This document shows positions 58,568 through 64,000 of a stretch of 64,000 bases of DNA, piece by piece. The translations under genes were made by a program, and so were the position numbers. The stretch is from positions 169,769 to 233,768 of the forward strand of contig NZ_KB235948.1 of assembly GCF_000332335.1 (NCBI RefSeq), written 5' to 3'. A model generated the notes under the pieces. It made no database searches, had not been told where the DNA came from, and worked only from the letters and a program-made list of their open reading frames with translations. This DNA is from Kamptonema formosum PCC 10802. Lineage in GTDB: Bacteria > Cyanobacteriota > Cyanobacteriia > Cyanobacteriales > Oscillatoriaceae. The number at the start of each line of letters is the position of its first letter. Positions within the stretch are counted from its first letter, which is position 1.

Positions 58568-60049
58568 TCAGGAGAATGTGACGACTCGATCCCGACCTTC
58601 GTGTTTAGCGCGGTACAGCGCAGCGTCAGCCGCTTGGATCGCCGCCGCGCCGGTGAGACCGTGGTCAGGGAAAATGGCCACCCCGATCGAGAGCGTCACC
58701 GGCCCAAGAGACTGAGAGCGGTACTGGATATTCAGGCATTTGACGCCGGTGCGAATTTGCTGGGCTCGCTGCTGGGCAATCTCCAAGGACGCATCGGGCA
58801 AAATCAGCAGGAACTCCTCCCCACCGTAGCGACAGACAATATCTGACTGGCGAACCTGTTTTTGCAAAAATAGACTCAGCGCCCGCAACACCTCATCCCC
58901 GGCATCATGGCCAAACGTGTCGTTAAACTGCTTGAAGTAATCCACATCGAGCATGATGATTCCCACAGTTTTCTGCCCGCGAGAGGCTCGGTACACCTCG
59001 CGCTGCAGGGCTTCTTCCAGATAGCGCCGGTTGAACAAACCCGTCAGCGGGTCGCGAATGCTTTGGCTGTGCAAAGTTTCGCGCAATTTTAAGTTAGCCA
59101 GAGCCAGGGCAATCTGTTCCGAGACAGTGCAAGCCAGCAGTTGCTTAGCCTCTGTTAATTGCCCATGTGCTGAGGCACTCAAATACAGCAGCCCCATTGC
59201 CTCCCCCTGAGCCATCAGGGGGACACAGCAATATTCAGCCGGCAGCGGGTTTTGGTGTAAATGTTTGCAGAGCAAACCCTGCTGCGCGCTCTCAACCGAA
59301 TGCAGCTGTCCCCGGCGCAGCGCCCAACATTCATTGGGTGTGAAAAGTCTCTCGCTGGTCAGGGGTGCGCCCCAGGAGACCACCGCCTCAACCAGTTTTC
59401 TAGAGGGGCTGAGCGTGAAGAGTCCGCCGTTGAGATTGGGGAAGAGCAATTTCAAGCCTTGCGCAATCACAGTATAGGCTTCCCTGACCGTCAGGCAAGC
59501 TTGGAGTAAATCGCTCATCTGGCCCAGCTGGGTGAGCTCGAAATTGCGCTGTTCCAGTTCATTGGTTTTGTGGTAGAGTGATTCCTGAACCTGCTTGCGC
59601 TCCTCGATCTCTGCCAGCGCCCGATCCCGCATCGCCTTATAGTCTTGGATGCGGTTTGTCAGGTAGGTGACGTCCTCAATCACCAAAAGTGCGTAGAACC
59701 CCGGGCCAGTTAACTGGCGCACAGCGGTGACAGTGGTGTGCTGGATGCGCAACTGTTCGTTGGGCAAGCGTGAGGGAATTAGGTGCTTGTGAAGCTGGGA
59801 AGAAAAGATGGTAGGCGGTCCGCCTTCAAAGATTTGTTTCAGGCGACTGGAATACTTGGGCTTCAGTAAGTGAGGGAAATAATCCCCAACGCTCGCCCCC
59901 ACAATTTTGCTTTTGGGGATGAGAGTCCAGTCTTCCAGGCATTTGTTCCAAAACAGAACAATAAAATCTTCCCGAAAAACACACACTCCCACCGGCATGC
60001 GGTCGAGAATGCCAAATTTTTCTTCAACCCGTTCCAGCTCGTCCATCAT
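58568..60049 (-). CDS. PAS-GAF diguanylate cyclase
   Basis: A 493-residue cytoplasmic protein. A PAS domain (~10-135, GVCVFREDFIVLFWNKCLED) is followed by a coiled linker (~135-180), a GAF-like domain (~180-325, LLQACLTVREAYTVIAQGLK to SEQIALALANLKLRE) and a GGDEF domain. The cyclase site is intact (CRYGGEEFLLILPD), with DPLTGLFNRRYLEEALQREV and the Mg ligands in IMLDVDYFKQFNDTFGH. It probably makes c-di-GMP. It is the last gene of a three-gene operon, its ATG overlapping the CheC stop (ATGA). Its paralogue at 61265-63074 is frameshifted. Confidence 0.93.
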   Translation of the reverse strand: MMDELERVEEKFGILDRMPVGVCVFREDFIVLFWNKCLEDWTLIPKSKIVGASVGDYFPHLLKPKYSSRLKQIFEGGPPTIFSSQLHKHLIPSRLPNEQLRIQHTTVTAVRQLTGPGFYALLVIEDVTYLTNRIQDYKAMRDRALAEIEERKQVQESLYHKTNELEQRNFELTQLGQMSDLLQACLTVREAYTVIAQGLKLLFPNLNGGLFTLSPSRKLVEAVVSWGAPLTSERLFTPNECWALRRGQLHSVESAQQGLLCKHLHQNPLPAEYCCVPLMAQGEAMGLLYLSASAHGQLTEAKQLLACTVSEQIALALANLKLRETLHSQSIRDPLTGLFNRRYLEEALQREVYRASRGQKTVGIIMLDVDYFKQFNDTFGHDAGDEVLRALSLFLQKQVRQSDIVCRYGGEEFLLILPDASLEIAQQRAQQIRTGVKCLNIQYRSQSLGPVTLSIGVAIFPDHGLTGAAAIQAADAALYRAKHEGRDRVVTFS

Positions 60050-60654
60050 TCCGCCCCATAAGTTTGTTGAATGGCAGCCAGCAATGCCTGGAATGAACCC
60101 AGCTTGAAAATCACGATGATGTCCCCTTCAATTTGCAGCTGTTCGATCGTGAAACTGGCTTGCGCCAGCAGGATGGTTGCGTTGGGGTCGAAGTTATTGT
60201 CAGTCAGGAGTTGCGCGACGATTCCTTCAATATAAGTGGGGAGCGAATAGTTAAAATCCTGCTCCAGCAAGTTGCTAATCGCACCCATCAAGCCGCTAAT
60301 GAAGATATTGCCCACCTCGGTGAGCGCACCAATCTTGACTTCATCGAGATCGGCTGCGCCCAGATCCTCGTTGCAAATGGCCGCGACGAGCTTAGATGCG
60401 CTGTCTGTGGGGAAAACCAGCTGTGCGCTCCCGCTGAGCGAGCCATTAAAGCCAAGCCTCACCGCAGAAAGACCGTCGGCACCGAGCCGTTTGTACAGTT
60501 CCTCTTTTGCCTGCTGCGGGGAGAGGATTTGCAGGGCAGGGATTTGCAAGCAGATGTGGGAGCCGATCATTTCGTTGAGCACGCTAGCGGCTCGCCCCAC
60601 ACCGATGTTAACCACTTCCCGCAAGGCATCGAGTTGAGGGAGTGTCAGTTTCAT
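60046..60654 (-). CDS. CheC-like phosphatase
   Basis: A 202-residue CheC/CheX-fold protein. Both CheC phosphatase motifs are present: LDALREVVNIGVGRAASVLN (Glu and Asn on one helix) and GALTEVGNIFISGLMGAISNLL (second Glu and Asn). CheC removes phosphate from a CheY-type receiver. The neighbouring single-domain receiver at 60651 is the likely substrate. Start and stop overlap both neighbours by four bases, so the three genes are translated together. Confidence 0.88.
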   Translation of the reverse strand: MKLTLPQLDALREVVNIGVGRAASVLNEMIGSHICLQIPALQILSPQQAKEELYKRLGADGLSAVRLGFNGSLSGSAQLVFPTDSASKLVAAICNEDLGAADLDEVKIGALTEVGNIFISGLMGAISNLLEQDFNYSLPTYIEGIVAQLLTDNNFDPNATILLAQASFTIEQLQIEGDIIVIFKLGSFQALLAAIQQTYGAE

Positions 60655-61028
60655 GGGCCCTCTTTGTCTTTGAAACTGAGAGCCTGTTTAACCGCCTCTT
60701 GCAACTCACCGGCTTTGGGGGGTTTGTACAGAACTGCAAGAGCTCCTAGATTTAAACATTTCTGGCGGGTAGTGCCTTGGGTGTCGGCGGTGAGAAAAAT
60801 TGTGGGAATCTTCAGGTGCCGGTCGTTCAAAGCCTGGAGAACTTCCATCCCGTTAATATCTGGGATTAAGAGATCCAGCAAAACGCAGTCTGGATTGTGA
60901 GTTTGAGCCATCTGGAGCGCTTCTTGTCCATTGCTCGCCTCTAGAATGTCGTGGCCTTCTTTTTGCAAGATGCGGCGAACCATTATGCGCATTATCTGCG
61001 CGTCATCTACAATTAAAATTAACGCCAT
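60651..61028 (-). CDS. CheY-like single-domain response regulator
   Basis: A 125-residue receiver without an output domain. It has the acidic pocket LILIVDDAQIMRIM, the phospho-acceptor Asp in PDCVLLDLLIPDINGM, the switch Thr in IFLTADTQG and the conserved Lys in AVLYKPPKAGEL. It is the first gene of the receiver-CheC-GGDEF operon. This order implies that the phosphorylated receiver is reset by the CheC-like protein and that the c-di-GMP enzyme is downstream. Confidence 0.95.
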   Translation of the reverse strand: MALILIVDDAQIMRIMVRRILQKEGHDILEASNGQEALQMAQTHNPDCVLLDLLIPDINGMEVLQALNDRHLKIPTIFLTADTQGTTRQKCLNLGALAVLYKPPKAGELQEAVKQALSFKDKEGP

Positions 61029-61171
61029 TTGCTTCGGGTTTTAGCGAGTTACAATCGGGACATTGCCGGATCTGCCAAGCCATACAGGCAAGCCGATAAT
61101 CCTGCCATATTAAGGGCTAAAAAGATGGAAATTTCGAGAGAATCTCTCAACCTTTACTTACTTTAGCAGCA

Positions 61172-61192
61172 GGGTGCGCTATTAACGCACCC
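61172..61192. terminator. Hairpin between two diguanylate cyclase operons
   Basis: GGGTGCG, loop CTATTAA, CGCACCC: a 7-bp stem. It lies downstream of the frameshifted GGDEF gene (ends 61265) and upstream of the receiver gene. There is no U-tract. Confidence 0.45.
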
Positions 61193-61264
61193 CAGGTATG
61201 GGACGGCACAGCCTGGCGCACCTGCTCCTGACCCCATCGCTCGTCAGAGCGATCTCTCCTCTTA

Positions 61265-63074
61265 TTACCCTACCGCAATCGCGACCCGGTCGCGCCCCTG
61301 AGCCTTAGCGCGATAGAGGGCAGCGTCAGCCGCCTGGATGGCAGCCGCGCCGGTGAGGGCGTGTTCGGGGAAGATGGCCACCCCGAAGGAGGCGGTCATC
61401 GCACCGAGAGGCATTTGGCGGTGCTGGATATTCAACTGCTTGATGGCTTGGCGCAGCAACTCGGCTTGCTGTCGGGCGACTTCCAGGGGCGTTTCCGGCA
61501 GGATCAGCGCGAACTCCTCACCGCCGTACCGGCAGGCAATATCGGAACTCCGGACATGTTTTTGTAACAGCTGTCCCACTTGCCGCAGCACTGTATCGCC
61601 GGCAGCGTGACCGAAGGTGTCATTGAAGCGTTTAAAATGGTCCACATCGAGCATAATCACCGCCAAGGGCTGCTGCTTTCGCTGGGCTCGGCTTACCTCG
61701 CGCTGAGCGTGATTCTTCCAGGTAGCGCCGGTTAAATAAGCCGGTGAGCGGATCGCGAACGCTCTGTTGCTGCAGCGTTTCGTGCAGCTTTAAATTCGCC
61801 AGCGCTAAGGAAATCTGCCGCCCCACCGTCACCGCTAACTGCTGTTTGGCCTTTGTTAATTGCCCCTTTTCTGGGAAGCTTAAATACAGCACCCCGATTG
61901 TTTCTCCCCGCGCCACCATCGGGATGCAGAAATACGCACTCGGGAATGAGTCGCCGTGCAGGTGCTTGCAGTTCAAACCGCTGCCGCTGTCTTCAACGAG
62001 ATGAGGCTGGCAATGGCGCAGCGCCATGCATTCAGCCGCTGAAAACAGCGTCTGCGCCGTCAGGGTTTCGCCCCAAGTGGCCATAGCTTCAACGAGGATT
62101 CGGTCGTTACCGCTGGCAAATACCCCACCTGAATTGTGGGTAAATAACAGCGGCATGAACTGTGCGATCACTTGAGCAGCTCCCTCAGAGTTCAGGCAGC
62201 TTTGCAGCATATCGCTCATGTGGCTGAGCAAGGTAATTTCGTCGTTGCGCTCTTCGAGCTCGCTCACCCAGCGGATGAGTTTCTGATTGGCCTCTTGCAG
62301 CGCTTTTTCTGCTCGCACCCGGTCGGTGATGTCCGCAGCAGTGCCGAGAACCTGCTGCGGCTTTCCCTCGGGAGTTCTGGCGAACACCGTATCCCGGCTG
62401 TGAAGCCAGCGCCACTCACCGCTAGCGTGTTTCATCCGGTACTCCGTCTCGATAATGTCGCCATCTTTAGCCGTGTCGAATCGCTGGGTATATTCGAGGA
62501 GTTTTGGCCAATCGTCAGGGTGCGAAACGGTTTGAAAAAAAGCCGCCCCCATGTCCTGAATCTCTTCTGGCGTGTAGCCCAGAATGGCGGACACTTGCCG
62601 GTTAACATAAATATTCCGCTGTTCAATTATATCGTACAGATATAAAATATTGGGAGTAAAATCGGCGATTCGCTGAAGGAGACGCTGGCTCTCCCGCAGC
62701 GCCTCTTCTGCCAGCACGCGCTGGGTGATGTCTTTCATAAAGCAGTGATGTCCTGTAAAGTTATTCTGGCTGTCGCAGGCTGTTATCATTACAAGTAGCT
62801 TGTGAAAAATCGAGCCGTCTTTGGGAAGCCCCCTGGCTTCAACTTCCACCTTGCCGGTTTTCAGCATAACTTGGTAAGCGGCTCTCATTTTTTGCCGGTC
62901 GTCTGGGTGTACGGTGCTGTCCCATTCCATGCCGGTCATCTCTTGCGGCTCGTAACCAATCATCCTGGCATAGGCTCTGTTCGCAGAAATGTAACGCCCC
63001 TGCGCGTCCAGCCGGGAAATTCCATACAGTGAGTGTCCCCAGTGGGCAGGCGAGTGCCTGGCCAGCGGCAGCAT
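61265..63074 (-). pseudogene. PAS-PAS-GAF-GGDEF gene with a frameshift
   Basis: Two overlapping frames together form one protein. The upstream part holds PAS (LYGISRLDAQGRYISANRAY), PAC (KDGSIFHKLLVMI), a second PAS (IADFTPNILYLYDIIEQRN), GAF-like (LQSCLNSEGAAQVIAQFM) and the start of GGDEF (DPLTGLFNRRYLEES). It then shifts frame near 61705-61712. The rest continues AQREVSRAQRKQQPLAVIML and has an intact GGEEF site (CRYGGEEFALILPE). A one-base insertion or two-base deletion between LEES and AQREV explains it. It could be a real lesion or a sequencing error. Confidence 0.85.
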
Positions 63075-63354
63075 TATTATTTTTGGCTTTTCTTCCCTTG
63101 GTGGGTGGGCTAGGATGGGGTTTGGAATGATAAGAATTTCTTATCGGTCACAGTGGCAAAAAGCCCGCCGCAACTCAAGTTTTTGACCTATAAGGAATTC
63201 TTATCATTTGTCCCATTCAGCCCAGCTATCCTCTCTCACAAGCTTCTGGAGCCGCTTGTCCTCTTTGGGGACTTCCAGGATTTCCTTCAGGCGCAAGCGC
63301 CGGTAGCGCTGCCGACTGAGCTGCCAGTCGAACCAGTACACGTTGGTTCGCAGG
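63075..63354. other. Upstream region of the frameshifted cyclase
   Basis: Contains two copies of AAGAATTTCTTATC-like sequence, ATAAGAATTTCTTATCGGTC at about 63130 and TATAAGGAATTCTTATCATT at about 63190, both near-palindromic. They could be binding sites in the promoter region. No gene is seen. Confidence 0.4.
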
Positions 63355-63526
63355 TATAGCAGTAGTCATATTGGTTAGGACAATAGGAGCTTCGGGAGCG
63401 GGGGAGCGGGGGAGCAAGGGAGGCCGGAATGTACCTTCCCTAAATGCCTACTGCTATATAGACGTAGGGGGGGCGGGACGCCCCCCCTGAAGGTCTAATG
63501 TCCTAATCTAAGTGGCTACTGCTATA
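63355..63526. repeat. MITE-like TATAGCAG element (172 bp)
   Basis: Left end TATAGCAGTAGTCATATTGG then TTAGGACAATAGGAGC; right end TAATCTAAGTGGCTACTGCT then ATA. The interior GGGAGCAAGGGAGGCCGGAA and AATGCCTACTGCTATATAGA blocks match the 58344 copy closely. Confidence 0.75.
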
Positions 63527-63590
63527 ACCCTTTTTTGTCACTCTGGAAAGAGTATAATAAGAGAAGAGCGTTCAAACCCTTGTGCTGCAT

Positions 63591-64000
63591 ATGGTTAAGC
63601 CCCGAGCTGCCCGACCGACCGTCAATTTTATCGATGAGTATTGCGCCCCCTACAGAGATATCTTTCCAGAAGTTAGAAGCTTTGAAGCTTTTAAGCTACT
63701 TCACCTCGGAATGATTTCAGACATTAAACGCAAAACTTTACCCGCTATAGCCAAAATATCTGGCCTTGAGAACGAACTATCTTTGCATTTTTGACTCAAT
63801 CACCTGGGAAAGTTACCCAGCTAAAAATCAGAAGACTTGAATTAATATGAAAGGCTCTTCGGGGGCGAAAAATTATTTTAATCATTGACGAAACCGGCTA
63901 AAAAAGGAACTAAGACGGATTATGTAAGCGGGCAGCACATTGGCCAATGAGGGAAAGTTGAAAACGGTCTGGTGGCTGTGGCTGCTTATGGATTAATCGA
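63591..64000 (+). pseudogene. Decayed IS701-type transposase, cut by the window edge
   Basis: The start VKPRAARPTVNFIDEYCAPY is followed by FPEVRSFEAFKLLHLGMISD and IKRKTLPAIAKISGLENELS, an N-terminus typical of IS701-family DDE transposases in cyanobacteria. After 63795 the reading continues only with frameshifts and stops: FLTQSPGKVTQLKIRRLELI, then a stop, KIILIIDETG with the first DDE Asp, another stop and shift, KKGTKTDYVSGQHIGQ, a stop, and GKVENGLVAVAAYGLI. At least two frameshifts and three stops show that it is dead. A TATAATA box at 63553 precedes it. Confidence 0.85.

Overview
The window is chromosomal DNA of a cyanobacterium, most likely a filamentous non-marine one. It carries the magnesium chelatase genes chlI and chlH, a Psb32/TPM-domain protein, a plastid-lipid-associated (fibrillin-like) protein and a DUF2809 protein. 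Its spacers are packed with dispersed palindromes, heptamer repeats and short MITE-like elements, and the motif TGCCGG/CCGGCA recurs throughout. All identifications come from reading the sequence and translations; no database search was run.

Layout. 0-3 kb: a 21-bp minisatellite, a hypothetical protein, ruvC and chlI. 3-8 kb: a gene-poor spacer, a REC-histidine kinase and two tandem endonuclease/exonuclease/phosphatase membrane proteins. 8-16 kb: a CHASE2-GGDEF-EAL protein, dapB, a TerB-like protein, a conserved membrane protein, cobH, psb32 and a DUF2809 protein. 16-23 kb: msrA, an HTH-NB-ARC ATPase divergent from a Sec/Tat-exported protein pair, and a trypsin-TPR protein. 23-31 kb: hicBA, a fibrillin-like protein, an ankyrin protein, a bifunctional Rel, a PatD-like protein, a fused oligopeptide ABC ATPase and an HD-family protein. 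31-40 kb: an accessory island with a GNAT enzyme, an antitoxin/PIN pair, three tandem coiled-coil genes plus a relic, HicB, DUF433 and DUF2283 small genes, a nonsense-broken gene, a two-gene DUF6232-like/Gly-Asn-rich operon divergent from a second HTH-NB-ARC ATPase, and a Uma2 nuclease. 40-64 kb: chlH, an ankyrin protein, a beta-barrel protein, an LpxB-like protein, a radical-SAM/Lgt-like pair, an M23 peptidase, ftsH, an FMN reductase, a His-tailed ferrochelatase-like protein, a response regulator/CheC/diguanylate cyclase operon, a frameshifted PAS-PAS-GAF-GGDEF gene and a decayed IS701-type transposase.

The strongest candidate for an undescribed system is the HTH-NB-ARC module. Two paralogues have almost identical NTPase domains but different HTH and linker regions. 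Each faces a divergent two-gene operon whose products are unrelated between the two loci. Each control region carries a direct array of 9-bp units placed 6-7 bp upstream of a -10 box. A third array of the same period sits upstream of the trypsin-TPR gene. This suggests a small regulon of NTPase-controlled, possibly conflict-related payloads. The operator sequence differs between the loci, as does the HTH.

Other functional groups are tetrapyrrole metabolism (chlI, chlH, cobH and the ferrochelatase-like gene), nucleotide second messengers (Rel, the CHASE2-GGDEF-EAL protein and two GGDEF proteins, one broken) and a possible lipid-modifying pair (Lgt-like plus MJ0619/Tes-like radical SAM).
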